A stretch of 64,000 bases of DNA from Membranihabitans marinus. Lineage in GTDB: Bacteria > Bacteroidota > Bacteroidia > Chitinophagales > Saprospiraceae. Positions within the stretch are counted from its first letter, which is position 1, and the number at the start of each line of letters is the position of its first letter. The stretch covers positions 42,608-106,607 of the forward strand of contig NZ_JAHVHU010000003.1 of NCBI RefSeq assembly GCF_019802045.1, read 5' to 3'. Positions 26,662-35,572 of the stretch are shown here, in pieces. A model generated the notes under the pieces. It did no database searches and was not told the DNA's origin. It saw only the letters and a list, made by a program, of their open reading frames with translations. The translations under genes were made by a program, and so were the position numbers.

Positions 26662-27111
26662 CTATTCATCTGGGGCCGTGTAAGTAACAAAATCAATTCC
26701 AATCCCATTCGGGTCAACGATTACAAAATGTCGGTCCCCCCAATCTTCATCTCTCATAGCTACTTCAATTGCAATGTCTTTGTTTTTGAGTTGTTCATAA
26801 ATTGCATCTACGTCACTCACTTCAATTGTCAAATAGACACCTTTGCCATTAAAAGGGCTTTGGAAGATTGGTTGCTGACTGGGATGATTGGGTTTTAGAA
26901 AACTGATTTCGGCTGATTTGTCAGGCGTATGCAAAAGTAGATAAAAATCATTTTCAAAGGTTACTCCAAAACCTAATGTATGGGTATAGAATTCTTTAGT
27001 TTCCTGAAGTTTTTCGGTGATAATTCCAGCGTTAAGATTCATTTTGTCTGCGTTTTGTGCATTGGCCATCATTGTCAATAGCGAGAATGCAATTATTAAT
27101 ACGGGTTTCAT
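26662..27111 (-). CDS. Exported VOC-superfamily protein
   Basis: 149 residues with a signal peptide (LIIAFSLLTMMANAQ) followed by a VOC domain: LNAGIITEKLQETKEFYTHTLGFGVTFE, GVYLTIEVSDVDAIYEQLKNKD and HFVIVDPNGIGIDFV. Most VOC proteins are cytoplasmic, so the signal peptide is notable. Substrate unknown. The AraC-type regulator gene lies 69 bp upstream, on the same strand. Confidence 0.85.
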   Translation of the reverse strand: MKPVLIIAFSLLTMMANAQNADKMNLNAGIITEKLQETKEFYTHTLGFGVTFENDFYLLLHTPDKSAEISFLKPNHPSQQPIFQSPFNGKGVYLTIEVSDVDAIYEQLKNKDIAIEVAMRDEDWGDRHFVIVDPNGIGIDFVTYTAPDE

Positions 27112-27180
27112 TCTATTGGTTGTGTTGTTGCAAATTTAGAATGAGAAGCCGTACTTAAATTGTAAAAATCGGACATAATT

Positions 27181-27993
27181 CTACCGAAATGCTTCAGACG
27201 GCGTTACCCCATAAAAGGTCTTGAAATGTTTGATGAAATGCGCTTGGTCGTAGAAACCTACCTCATAATAGCATTTACTTTCTTTAAGACTATGTCTGGT
27301 TGGTTTGGCATTTAATATGTGCTGAAATCGAACTACGTTGCTAAATGCTTTTGGGCTTGTCCCTATATAAAAGTTAAAAAGTCTCCGCAATTGTCTGGAG
27401 CTTAATCCATTACTTAAGTCAGTTTCTGTATTTAAATAACCTTTCTTCTCAAAAATTAGATTCAAAGAATTGTAAAAGCGAATGTCCAAATCAAAGGTTT
27501 GCCTTTCGATTATGGTTTTTAGCTTATGGGTCAATAACACTGCAATGATTTCAAAACGTTGGTTTGCTCTCAGTTCAGTTTCGATCCAATTTGAAAAATT
27601 AGGTAGCAGGGGTTTTAATTCTTGGTCTTGATTGCTCAATGTTTTGGCATCTATCCCAAACAAGAGTGGGAGGGCAGCCGGTAAAAACCGAATTCCTATA
27701 TAATCAAACTCATTTCCGACAGGGAATTCGGTGTATTTTCTACAAAATCCCATGACATAATTTTCGGTTGGGTTTTTGTGATTAAAAAAGATGTCGATAC
27801 AGCCGTCAGACACAACCCGATAAAGGAAAGGCTCTTCTAAGATCGCCTCAGTTCTAAGCTGCCAAAAGCAATAAATAAAGTTCTCTACACCCTTTTCAGG
27901 TTGGATTTCTCTATATATTATTAATTCATTTCCAACTTTAATAGCTGGTTGAATGGGCTTGTAATAGTGTCGTATGGTTTGTAGTACTGTCAC
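27181..27993 (-). CDS. AraC-family transcriptional regulator (DUF6597-like N-terminus)
   Basis: 270 residues. The N-terminal domain (YKPIQPAIKVGNELIIYREIQPEKGVENFIYCFWQLRT) is the cupin-like sensor seen in many Bacteroidota AraC proteins. The C-terminal double HTH (~180-270) has LSSRQLRRLFNFYIGTSPKAFSNVVRFQHIL and EVGFYDQAHFIKHFKTFYGVTPSEAF, the family signature. The effector is unknown; it probably governs a neighbouring detoxification gene such as the exported VOC gene just downstream. Confidence 0.9.
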   Translation of the reverse strand: MTVLQTIRHYYKPIQPAIKVGNELIIYREIQPEKGVENFIYCFWQLRTEAILEEPFLYRVVSDGCIDIFFNHKNPTENYVMGFCRKYTEFPVGNEFDYIGIRFLPAALPLLFGIDAKTLSNQDQELKPLLPNFSNWIETELRANQRFEIIAVLLTHKLKTIIERQTFDLDIRFYNSLNLIFEKKGYLNTETDLSNGLSSRQLRRLFNFYIGTSPKAFSNVVRFQHILNAKPTRHSLKESKCYYEVGFYDQAHFIKHFKTFYGVTPSEAFR

Positions 27994-28057
27994 GCCAGCT
28001 GAACTTCTGGTTTTTGCGATTTCGAATCTATTTTATATTGATATTCAGGATGTTCGT

Positions 28058-28435
28058 TCAATTGATTAATGATAAATATCTATATCGATTTTCAACAATC
28101 ACCCAAAGATTGACAAGTAACAATATAATTGCTATGGACAAACCATCGGGGGCAGCAACGATGTGTGTTAAAAGGACACCTATCATAATTGGGAAAATAA
28201 CAAGAGCACCAAGAACTCTTGTTTTGGGAATCATAAATAACAATCCACCAAGGATCTCCACGACCCCGACTAAAGGCATAAGCCAACTTATTTGAGAAAA
28301 CGCCGTCATTATTTTTAGCATTTTTTCGGGTAAGTTTTCAGGCATTGGCATATAATTCAAAAACTTATTCAAGCCAGCATTGACGAATATCAATCCAAAT
28401 AGTAAGCTGACAATAAATTTTATTTTGCTTTTCAT
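28058..28435 (-). CDS. DoxX-like membrane protein
   Basis: 125 residues with four hydrophobic helices: IKFIVSLLFGLIFVNAGLNKF, the PMP...MTAFSQISWLMPLVGVVEILGGLLFM segment, ALVIFPIMIGVLLTHIVAA and LLLVNLWVIVENR. DoxX/SURF4-type proteins are small quinone- or redox-linked membrane proteins of poorly known role. It is the third gene of an ArsR-SRPBCC-DoxX unit, 3 bp from the SRPBCC gene, a common arrangement in Bacteroidota. Confidence 0.88.
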   Translation of the reverse strand: MKSKIKFIVSLLFGLIFVNAGLNKFLNYMPMPENLPEKMLKIMTAFSQISWLMPLVGVVEILGGLLFMIPKTRVLGALVIFPIMIGVLLTHIVAAPDGLSIAIILLLVNLWVIVENRYRYLSLIN

Positions 28436-28438
28436 CTT

Positions 28439-28942
28439 TTATTCTGTTATACGTACTAATAATTCGTCCAGTCTTTCTAATGTTGAGATAAGCCCATCTT
28501 TCATTCCCATTTCTAGTACAGTTTCTAAATCTTTAAGGGAATTGTAGGTTACTACAGTCTCAACATTTGAATTTTCATTTAGGTCTGTAAATTTCACGTG
28601 CCATTTGGCTCTGGGCATGTTGGGTTTTAGATTACCCTTCTCGTCACAAAATCCGTCTAATGATTTGTAATAGTCTATTGGCTTTATTTCGGTAAAATCC
28701 GTTCTTCCCCAATGCTCGGTTCCGTTGGGTTCAACCATTGCATACAACCAATGCCCGCCTTCGGTGAAGTGCATTTCTTTTGTCTTCGCAGTTAGTGGTT
28801 TGGGTGCAAACCATTTATCTAATAATTCACTTTTGGTATAGCAATCCCAAACGAGTTGACGGCTAGCAGAAAAGTCTCTTTTAATGGTTAATGTATGGTT
28901 TTCCTTGTTTACCACAAAATTTGTTTTTGCTCTATTTTCCAT
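28439..28942 (-). CDS. SRPBCC (AHSA1) protein of an ArsR operon
   Basis: 167 residues from ATG 28942 (the frame extends 12 codons further but only inside the arsR gene). [31 protein letters not shown] and [22 protein letters not shown] are typical of the activator-of-Hsp90-ATPase-1-like family in bacteria. The gene overlaps the ArsR gene by 11 bp and precedes doxX by 3 bp, so the three are one operon under ArsR control. Confidence 0.9.
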   Translation of the reverse strand: MENRAKTNFVVNKENHTLTIKRDFSASRQLVWDCYTKSELLDKWFAPKPLTAKTKEMHFTEGGHWLYAMVEPNGTEHWGRTDFTEIKPIDYYKSLDGFCDEKGNLKPNMPRAKWHVKFTDLNENSNVETVVTYNSLKDLETVLEMGMKDGLISTLERLDELLVRITE

Positions 28943-29264
28943 TTTCTTTATTTTTAATGGTTGATAATAAGTCGTCAAGTTGATTATACCGGTCCTCCCA
29001 CAGTTGTCTAAACTGCTCTAACCAGTGATCTAATTCTTTCATTTTTTCAACTTTGAGTTGATAGTGAATTTCTCTGCCTTGCTGATTAGCTTCTACAAGT
29101 TCGCATTCATGTAAGATTTGAATGTGTTTTGAAATGGTGGGTCTGGCTACGTCAAAGTTTTTCGCAATTGCTCCTGCCGTCATTGTTTGAGAAGCCAACA
29201 ACACTAAAATTGCTCTTCGAGTAGGGTCTGATATCGCCTGAAATATGTCTCTTCTTAATTTCAT
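28932..29264 (-). CDS. ArsR-family winged-helix repressor
   Basis: 110 residues: [54 protein letters not shown] is the winged HTH, with the recognition helix in [11 protein letters not shown]. No CxC metal site is seen, so it is of the non-metal type usually paired with SRPBCC proteins (self-regulated operon). It is the first gene of the operon and probably represses it, releasing on an unknown ligand. Confidence 0.92.
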   Translation of the reverse strand: MKLRRDIFQAISDPTRRAILVLLASQTMTAGAIAKNFDVARPTISKHIQILHECELVEANQQGREIHYQLKVEKMKELDHWLEQFRQLWEDRYNQLDDLLSTIKNKENGK

Positions 29265-29452
29265 TGTGAAGCTATTTGGCTACAAATATAAGTGAAGTCA
29301 TATAGCTACACAAATTTTGGATGAAATTTATTAATATTCTTATGGTGAAATTATGTGATTTTAATCGGTAGGGTGTTTTTGAGGCACCAGGTAGCGGGCT
29401 TATTTTTCTGAGTACTTTATCAAGCTGTTCGATTACTCGGATGTTTTTTTAA

Positions 29453-29660
29453 TTTTTGTTTGTTGATTGAATGTTTTCTAATGGAACCCAATACGTAATT
29501 AGTAATATTAAAACTACAGGAACACCCCAAAGTCCAATTAATGAAAACCAATCACTTATTATAGTGATAAGATTTTTTTCCTCTCAAACAGATAAAGCAG
29601 TACCTACGAAATTATCAGTGCCACTAAAATTCCTACCATCCGTTTTTTTGTTTTAAATAT
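29453..29660 (-). pseudogene. Relic of a small membrane protein gene
   Basis: Minus-strand reading gives KTKKRMVGILVALIIS, a stop, VLLYLFERKK, then in a shifted frame LITIISDWFSLIGLWGV and VVLILLITYWVP ending ENIQSTNKN. The pieces fit one protein with two or three transmembrane helices broken by a stop and a +1 shift. Family not recognised. Confidence 0.4.
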
Positions 29661-29819
29661 TGGTGCCCACGGTCGTTGCTATGGCAAATGGGGATTTTAA
29701 AATCGAATCTTGTCCGTCAGACCGACGTTACTTGGTTGTTCGATTTTCATTTAAGAGCAGACAGCCAGCTTCCCACTTAGCCCAAGTGGGCGGTTGGTTG
29801 TAAATGCTCATTCCTTGTG

Positions 29820-30064
29820 CGGTTATGATTTTGGGATTTTGACAATTGCTAGGCCAAGTCATTCAATGATTTTTCCTTGGCAGGATTATCTAAAACCATT
29901 CGCCATTTCTCCCTCAGTTGACAGTTTGTTCAACCATATAAAATTGCGCCTCCTTGTCCTAATAATTCTGAATAATGTTGATGATTGTCCTCATCTGGAA
30001 TTCCTGCTGTATGGTCGCAAATTCCGTCAAGTGTCATATTTAGTGCTGTAATTGTTTTCTTCAT
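29820..30064 (-). pseudogene. Dihydrofolate-reductase-family (RibD C-terminal-like) pseudogene
   Basis: Reading from ATG 30064 gives MKKTITALNMTLDGICDHT, then QHYSELLGQGGAILYG, a stop, TNCQLREKWRMVLDNPAKEKSLNDLA and another stop. This matches the start of YwjB/YyaP-type DHFR-fold proteins (usual N-terminus ...AALNMTLDGFCDHTAGIPD). Two in-frame stops and loss of the second half make it non-functional. At the end it runs into a palindrome. Confidence 0.72.
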
Positions 30065-30136
30065 GTAGCAACTGGCATTTCTGGGCCGATTGATTTTTCT
30101 TTATCAATCAATTCGATCGATTTTCATTGGCTGGGA

Positions 30137-30514
30137 TTATATTTTTATCACATAGGAAGTAATAGATTTTAAATCCGTTGATTTTGTATTCTTAAATTCG
30201 TAAAAGTCAGAAAATGCATAATTTTTACCGTCTTCCATCTTTACAATTCCATTCACCGCTCCTTCTTTTCCGTGCGTAACAATTTTTTCGATGACATATT
30301 CCGAAATCTTTTTTTCCTTCATTTTGTTTATTGCTTTGGAGTAATCGTCTTTACCATCAATAATTTTATTCCCGACCATATTCCAAATCACATCTTCTGT
30401 TACATTGTCAGTCAGAAAGGCAACATTGCCTTTTCCAAACGCAACATTGAAATTCTTTAAAAATTCTCTTTTCGGGGAATGTCCGCAATCCGTTTTCAGA
30501 ATGATTTTTGTCAT
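30137..30514 (-). CDS. NTF2-like (SnoaL-type) protein
   Basis: 125 residues from the ATG at 30514. REFLKNFNVAFGKGNVAFLTDNVTEDVIWNMVG and DYSKAINKMKEKKISEYVIEKIVTHG are the helix and beta-sheet elements of the cone-shaped NTF2-like fold. This fold hosts isomerases, lyases and immunity proteins; no active-site pattern is evident. It is monocistronic, with the imperfect palindrome at 30631-30650 ~120 bp upstream. Confidence 0.75.
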   Translation of the reverse strand: MTKIILKTDCGHSPKREFLKNFNVAFGKGNVAFLTDNVTEDVIWNMVGNKIIDGKDDYSKAINKMKEKKISEYVIEKIVTHGKEGAVNGIVKMEDGKNYAFSDFYEFKNTKSTDLKSITSYVIKI

Positions 30515-30523
30515 ATTATGCAA

Positions 30524-30906
30524 TTTAATATTTCGTAATCGTTTTTTAGCTTTGTGCCGACTGGATTTCCCTTATAAATTCGATTTATCCTAATTCCGTA
30601 ATAATAATTTCATTATGTATATAGTTCGATATACCTTTGAACAAAGGTATTCCTTATAGGTAGTTTTTTCCTTGTCTTATGGCAAGTAATGTTTTATTAC
30701 AACTTGTTGCCAACGCCAACTCAATGCTAGCGGTTCGGTGTTATTTTAATCAACAATTTTATCATCTTTAAAAGAATTGTTTTGTCTGTTTTTCGGGCAA
30801 ATTTATCATACATGCATAATCATCTTATCTATTGTGGATCCCCCGTTTAACGAGGCAAGGCGTACTATTAAGTATTCATTCTGGATGATATGTATCAGGC
30901 GAATAC
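30524..30906. other. Intergenic stretch with operator-like palindrome and a boundary-type repeat
   Basis: 383 bp. Contains ATACCTTTG-AA-CAAAGGTAT (30631-30650), a likely HTH protein site, and TTGTTGCCAACGCCAAC...CTAGCGGTTCGGTG (30699-30739), similar in style to the palindromic sequences that border the 41-53 kb operon. No gene seen. Confidence 0.5.
30631..30650. promoter_or_regulatory. 9-bp-arm palindrome, operator candidate
   Basis: ATACCTTTG and CAAAGGTAT with a 2-nt centre. It lies in the gap between the UvrA-like gene and the NTF2-like gene. The binding protein is unknown. Confidence 0.45.
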
Positions 30907-33177
30907 TTAGTTAATATCTGCAGGTTTTATTCCCATATATTCTCGTAAGTATTCAGCTGTCGCTGATTTTTCATGATCCAGTAATTTTTCTACAGGTCCC
31001 TCAAATATAACTTTTCCTCCATGTTTTCCTGCTCCTTCGCCAATGTCAATAATCCAATCTGCTTGCGAAATGACGTCTAAGTTGTGTTCAATTACAATAA
31101 TTGTATTCTTCTGGTTAACAAGCCTGTAGAGTAGCGCCATTAGTTTTTTAGTGTCCGATGGATGCAAGCCTGTACTTGGCTCATCCAATACGATTAGGTT
31201 ATTTTCATATCCAAGTTCCTTGGTCAACTTCAGTCGTTGTCTTTCGCCACCTGAAAAACCATTCAATCGTTGACCTAATGTTAGGTAGTCCAATCCTAAG
31301 TCGATGAACAAATTAAACTGGTCGGCAAAATCTTCATTTTCAAAAAAGGATTTAGCCTCCAAGGTGGTTAAACCCAAAACTTCTGTAATATTCTTACCTT
31401 GATAGGTGTACTTCAATACCTCTGGTTTAAAACCGGTACCATTGCATACTTCACAAGGTGTCTCAATATCGTCCATAAAGGCTAAATCTATTTTTTCTAC
31501 GCCAAGACCTTTGCAGTTTTCACAACCTCCTACGCTATTACTGCTAAAAAGTTTGATACTAACATGATTTGTTTTGGCAAACAAGCGTCTTATTTTGTCC
31601 GAAACGCCTAAATAGGTCAATAAGTTTGACTTTGAACTGCCCCTGATTTGTGATTGGTCGATAATCTTTGTCTCGGGATGTTGCTTTGGCAAAACCTTGC
31701 TGATAAGCGTGCTTTTCCCCGAACCTGCAACACCAGTTACGACGGTCAGAATGTTGGTGGGAATCTCAACCGAAACATTTTTTAGATTATGCAGATTGGC
31801 GTTAGTAATTTTAATGGTTTTATTTACCGCCCTAGGATTTTTGTTGATTTGTCTTGGCAATGAAAAATATTGACCTGTTTTGCCTTTTGATTTCTTCAAA
31901 TCCTGAAAATCACCTTCGTATACGATTTCACCACCGTTTACACCTGAAAGTGGGCCTAAGTCCACTACATGGTCTGCTAATTTAATTAGGTCTGGGTCGT
32001 GTTCAACGATTAGAACCGTATTGCCTTTTGCTTTTATTTGTCTTATGATTTTTGAAATATTGTCCAAGTCCTTCGGATGCAGACCAATACTTGGTTCATC
32101 AAATATGTACAGTAAATCTTCTAAGCTATTGCCAAGATGCTTTACCATTTTAATCCGTTGCGATTCGCCACCTGAAAGGGTAGTGGTTACTCGGTCCAAT
32201 GTGAGGTATTGAAGACCTATGGTTATTAGATTTTGCAGTTTTTTTGTCAGCTCGGTGATTATGGTTTCATATGTTTCGGATGAAATGGATTGGATAAACG
32301 ACAATAACTCATCAATGGAAAGAGAGGTACAATCTGCAATGTCTTTTCCTTTAATTTTACAGGATAATACTTTATCGTTCAACCTCTTGCCTTTGCAGTC
32401 TGGACAGATGTCCGTGGAAATTATTCTCTGCAATTCCTTTTTTCGCAGCTTTTCCTCTTTTGAATTCTTCTTTAGGAAATCTCTTTTTATTCGAGGTAGA
32501 ACACCCAGATATTTCATTGTTTTTCCCCAATCCATTGTAGGACTTTTTGGCTTGTGTTCTTCTGAATGAAGCAATAGTTTCCATTCCTCTTCTGTAAAGT
32601 CCTCTAATTTTTTATCATTGTCGAAATAGCCTGAATTCACGTATCGCAACCAACGATATCCACCTGGTTGAAAAGTAGGGAATTGAATTGCTCCCTCATT
32701 CAAGGATTTCGATTTGTCAAATAGTCTATTGGTGTCAACACTACTTACGTAACCCAAACCATTGCAAGTGGTACACATTCCTTGGGGATTGTTGAAAGAA
32801 AACACATTTGAATAACCGACAAACGGCTTGCCTATTCTTGCAAAAAGTAGTCGCAATGAAGCGTAAATGTCCGTGGCTGTGCCAACTGTGGAACGAGCAT
32901 TGCCACCCAACCGCTTTTGGTTAATGATAACTGGAACGTTGAGATGGTCGATTTTATCAACGTCCGGTACTCCAAAACGGCTTAAGCGATTTCTTACAAA
33001 GCTATTTTGGGTTTCGTTGATTTGCCGTTGAGCTTCCGCTCCAATAGTTTCAAAAACCAAAGATGATTTTCCGGAACCTGAAACGCCAGTAAAGACGGTT
33101 ATTTTGTTCTTCGGTATTTCTAATGATAGGTTCTTAAGATTGTTCTGTCTTGCTCCGTATATTTTTATTTTCTTCAT
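30907..33177 (-). CDS. UvrA-like ABC ATPase (short, drug-resistance type)
   Basis: 756 residues with two ABC modules: Walker [14 protein letters not shown] (~31-43), signature [11 protein letters not shown], then [11 protein letters not shown] and [10 protein letters not shown]. Zinc-type CxxC pairs occur ([20 protein letters not shown]...CEVCNG). Canonical UvrA is about 940 residues; this form is shorter, fitting UvrA2/DrrC-like proteins linked to drug resistance rather than general excision repair. It works on DNA or as a resistance factor; the exact role is unproven. A fragment of a relative lies at 22926-23070. Confidence 0.9.
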   Translation of the reverse strand: MKKIKIYGARQNNLKNLSLEIPKNKITVFTGVSGSGKSSLVFETIGAEAQRQINETQNSFVRNRLSRFGVPDVDKIDHLNVPVIINQKRLGGNARSTVGTATDIYASLRLLFARIGKPFVGYSNVFSFNNPQGMCTTCNGLGYVSSVDTNRLFDKSKSLNEGAIQFPTFQPGGYRWLRYVNSGYFDNDKKLEDFTEEEWKLLLHSEEHKPKSPTMDWGKTMKYLGVLPRIKRDFLKKNSKEEKLRKKELQRIISTDICPDCKGKRLNDKVLSCKIKGKDIADCTSLSIDELLSFIQSISSETYETIITELTKKLQNLITIGLQYLTLDRVTTTLSGGESQRIKMVKHLGNSLEDLLYIFDEPSIGLHPKDLDNISKIIRQIKAKGNTVLIVEHDPDLIKLADHVVDLGPLSGVNGGEIVYEGDFQDLKKSKGKTGQYFSLPRQINKNPRAVNKTIKITNANLHNLKNVSVEIPTNILTVVTGVAGSGKSTLISKVLPKQHPETKIIDQSQIRGSSKSNLLTYLGVSDKIRRLFAKTNHVSIKLFSSNSVGGCENCKGLGVEKIDLAFMDDIETPCEVCNGTGFKPEVLKYTYQGKNITEVLGLTTLEAKSFFENEDFADQFNLFIDLGLDYLTLGQRLNGFSGGERQRLKLTKELGYENNLIVLDEPSTGLHPSDTKKLMALLYRLVNQKNTIIVIEHNLDVISQADWIIDIGEGAGKHGGKVIFEGPVEKLLDHEKSATAEYLREYMGIKPADIN

Positions 33178-33362
33178 TAAATCCTTGTTGGTAGATTGAA
33201 TTGAAAAGACAAATACAATCGGACTAAAAGCAACTGCTTGACGATATACCCGAGCTTAGTCCCACCTATACATTGCTTTTGAGTTTGGAATGTGGATTCG
33301 TCCGGAATTTAAAATTTATAAATAAAAAAACCGTACAGTGATGGCGGTCCGTTGTTTGAATC

Positions 33363-33797
33363 TCAAATGCTTTTCTTAGTGCTTATTGCAATCCTGTTCC
33401 ACGCATTGATAGTAACAACAGCCATTATGATTTGAGCAATCTGATTTCCATCAAAAAGCTTTTCTGCTTGCCTGTATGTATCATCGCTTAATCCATTTTG
33501 ACTTATCAAAGTTATTTCTTCGGTAATGGTTAAAATCACCTTTTCTTCTTCCGTAAATAATTCAGTTTCTTTCCATGCGTTGAGCAAGAAAATGCGTTGT
33601 GCGGTTTCCCCTTGCTTCAATGCGTTTGAAGTGTGCATATTGATACAAAACGCACAACCGTTGATTTGTGAAGATCGGATTTTAATCAGTTCCAAATGCG
33701 TTTTGGAAAGTTGTGTGTTTTGCAGGTAATTTTCTAAAGCAAACATTGCCTTGTATGCGTTAGGTTCAAGCTGTTGTATGTCTATTCTTCTTTCCAT
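33363..33797 (-). CDS. AhpD-like/carboxymuconolactone decarboxylase family protein
   Basis: 144 residues, all-helical. The catalytic CAFCINMH (CxxC...H, ~53-60) is intact, as in alkylhydroperoxidase-like AhpD. These act as thiol-dependent peroxide reductases or related oxidoreductases. An inactive fragment of a relative lies at 26094-26342. It is a stand-alone gene between the UvrA-like gene and the DUF1569 gene. Confidence 0.9.
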   Translation of the reverse strand: MERRIDIQQLEPNAYKAMFALENYLQNTQLSKTHLELIKIRSSQINGCAFCINMHTSNALKQGETAQRIFLLNAWKETELFTEEEKVILTITEEITLISQNGLSDDTYRQAEKLFDGNQIAQIIMAVVTINAWNRIAISTKKSI

Positions 33798-33879
33798 TTT
33801 CCTTTCTCATTTGTTTGCCTTATTGTTGTAGCGTCCTTGTTAGTATAGACTAATATTGAGCATCCGTTTTTATCCATAC

Positions 33880-34329
33880 TTAGCAGTTGAATTGTCTTAA
33901 ATGGTGATCAATATGCTTAAACACCAAAAAACCGACTTGTTCTGATGATAATTTCCCAAAAAAAGGATGCACAATTTGAATTAGATGAATGTTGTGATAA
34001 TCTTCAATCAAACTAATCCATTCCATTTTATTCGTTTCAAAATCACCCTTAACGTTTTTTACTTTGAGCTGTCTGAGTGTGGGTGTGTTTTTTTTTATGG
34101 GGCTGTCGTCTTTAAGGAAATCCTCTTTTAAGGCGGAGTTACCAAATAAATATCCTACCAACACTCGCTTATACCTCACTCTCCCCTGCATCATCTTCTC
34201 ATACTTTATACAATGGAGCAGCATCTGATGAGCATTCATTTGACCCCACTGAGGCTTGCTGTTTTCATTTAGCAATCGAATACGATTAATTAAGAACGCT
34301 TTTGTTTTATAATTAAAAATGGTTTTCAT
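33880..34329 (-). CDS. DUF1569 family protein
   Basis: 149 residues. WGQMNAHQMLLHCIKYEKMMQGRVRY and the C-terminal FKHIDHHLRQF are the helical landmarks of DUF1569, a relative of DinB-like four-helix bundles in which His residues bind metal (HQMLLHC and HIDHH here). Function unknown. It is followed by nothing closely; the VOC gene lies 20 bp upstream on the same strand. Confidence 0.85.
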   Translation of the reverse strand: MKTIFNYKTKAFLINRIRLLNENSKPQWGQMNAHQMLLHCIKYEKMMQGRVRYKRVLVGYLFGNSALKEDFLKDDSPIKKNTPTLRQLKVKNVKGDFETNKMEWISLIEDYHNIHLIQIVHPFFGKLSSEQVGFLVFKHIDHHLRQFNC

Positions 34330-34349
34330 AATTAGGTAGAGCTCTTATA

Positions 34350-34775
34350 TTATAAGTTATCGTAATTATATCGGGGTTGAAGGGAGAACCAATTGCCTGA
34401 ATCGTCTTTAAACTGTGCCTCTATACCATAAAACTCCTTTTTTGGAGGCTTAACAAATTCAACTCCTTTTTTCCTGAGCTCTTCATAGGTAGCAAAAACG
34501 TCTTCACATTCAAAAACACCGCTTCCAAACTTTCCATTTTTAACTAAGTCAATCATCACCTGAGCGGTTTCTTTGGGGAACATTTTCCCGACTGTAATAG
34601 GAAATAAGTTAATTCTTAAATCAGGTTGTTCGGGTGGCGAAACGGTTAGCCATCGGGCATCGGTGCCTACTGGTATATCATCGACTACATTAAAACCTAG
34701 TTTGTTGGTATAAAAGTCATATGCACTTTCTTGGTCAATGACAAATATGGTGGTATGGGAAAGTTTTGTTATCAT
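34350..34775 (-). CDS. VOC-superfamily protein
   Basis: 141 residues: LSHTTIFVIDQESAYDFYTNKLGFNVVDDIPVGTDARWLTVSPPEQPDLRINLF, then CEDVFATYEELRKKGVEFVKPPKKEFYGIEAQFKDDSGNWFSLQ. Both VOC modules are complete, with Glu/His positions suitable for metal binding. Role unknown; with DUF1569 and the AraC gene it makes a small same-strand group. Confidence 0.87.
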   Translation of the reverse strand: MITKLSHTTIFVIDQESAYDFYTNKLGFNVVDDIPVGTDARWLTVSPPEQPDLRINLFPITVGKMFPKETAQVMIDLVKNGKFGSGVFECEDVFATYEELRKKGVEFVKPPKKEFYGIEAQFKDDSGNWFSLQPRYNYDNL

Positions 34776-34840
34776 AAAATTTATTCATTTAGTATTGCCA
34801 AAGATAAAACATGATTTAACCGTTTACTTCTTCAAAATTG

Positions 34841-35278
34841 CTATTTATCCCAGCCATAATTAGTTATAAAGCAGCCCGGGATGAAGCTTAAGGGTGCTCT
34901 TTTGACATTCTCTTTGCGCTTTTTGCATTGTTTTAAAAAGTCAGAAGGTGTAATACCAACATGTTTCTTAAAAAGTCCACTAAAAGAACTTACACTTTCA
35001 AAGCCCACTAAAAAACAAGTATCTGTGATACTCTTGTTTGATTGTAATAGAGCTTTTGCTTTTTCTATCCGTACAAATGTTAGGTACTGATGCGGAGTCT
35101 TATTAAATGCCTGCTTAAAAAGGCGAATAAAATGAAACTTACTAAAGTTTGCCTCGTCAGATATATTGCTAACATCGATGTTCTTCATATAATTTTTATC
35201 GATAAAAAGTTTTGATTGAACTATTCGCCTGTAGAGATATGCTTTAGGATAATCCTTGTTTTTAAGTACCTGTTCCAT
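34841..35278 (-). CDS. Single-domain AraC-type regulator
   Basis: 145 residues, essentially only the double HTH: ISDEANFSKFHFIRLFKQAFNKTPHQYLTFVRIEKAKALLQ and TCFLVGFESVSSFSGLFKKHVGITPSDFLKQC. No sensor domain. Short AraC proteins of this type act as activators controlled by their own level or by partner proteins, like MarA/SoxS. Likely targets are the VOC and DUF1569 genes just downstream. Confidence 0.9.
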   Translation of the reverse strand: MEQVLKNKDYPKAYLYRRIVQSKLFIDKNYMKNIDVSNISDEANFSKFHFIRLFKQAFNKTPHQYLTFVRIEKAKALLQSNKSITDTCFLVGFESVSSFSGLFKKHVGITPSDFLKQCKKRKENVKRAPLSFIPGCFITNYGWDK

Positions 35279-35572
35279 CAGTTGATTTTAATTGATTCGG
35301 TAAAAATTTTTACTTTATTATTAATTAAGTCAGCGTATTTCGATCGTACCGTGGTACTGATTTCGGTCAACTGGTGTCAATATGAAAGATAGTGTAATAT
35401 TAGTAAAAATATGTTTTATTTTATTTACCAGTTTATTCAGCTATTTCCATTTCTGGTGGGGGGCAGCAAACTCCGGATTCAAAAATGACCGTCCCATAGC
35501 TTTGGAGGTAGTTGATGATAAAATATCCAATAGGGGTATGTTCTGGAATGATTTATGCGGAATTTTACAATC
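35279..35572. other. Intergenic stretch with IS21-end scar
   Basis: 294 bp. A GGGGGGCAGCAAACTCCGGATT scar near 35458 resembles the IS21 end blocks around 37.8-41 kb. No gene seen. Confidence 0.5.

Larger units (their letters stand above)
29265..30136. other. Stretch of decayed genes
   Basis: 872 bp between the ArsR gene and the NTF2-like gene. It contains two recognisable relics (29453-29660 and 29820-30064) and a CCCACTTAGCCCAAGTGGG hairpin near 29776. No intact gene. Confidence 0.6.

Noticed and set aside
30907..33177. Canonical UvrA of nucleotide excision repair
   Set aside because: About 190 residues shorter than UvrA and of the type seen in accessory regions; classed as UvrA-like instead.
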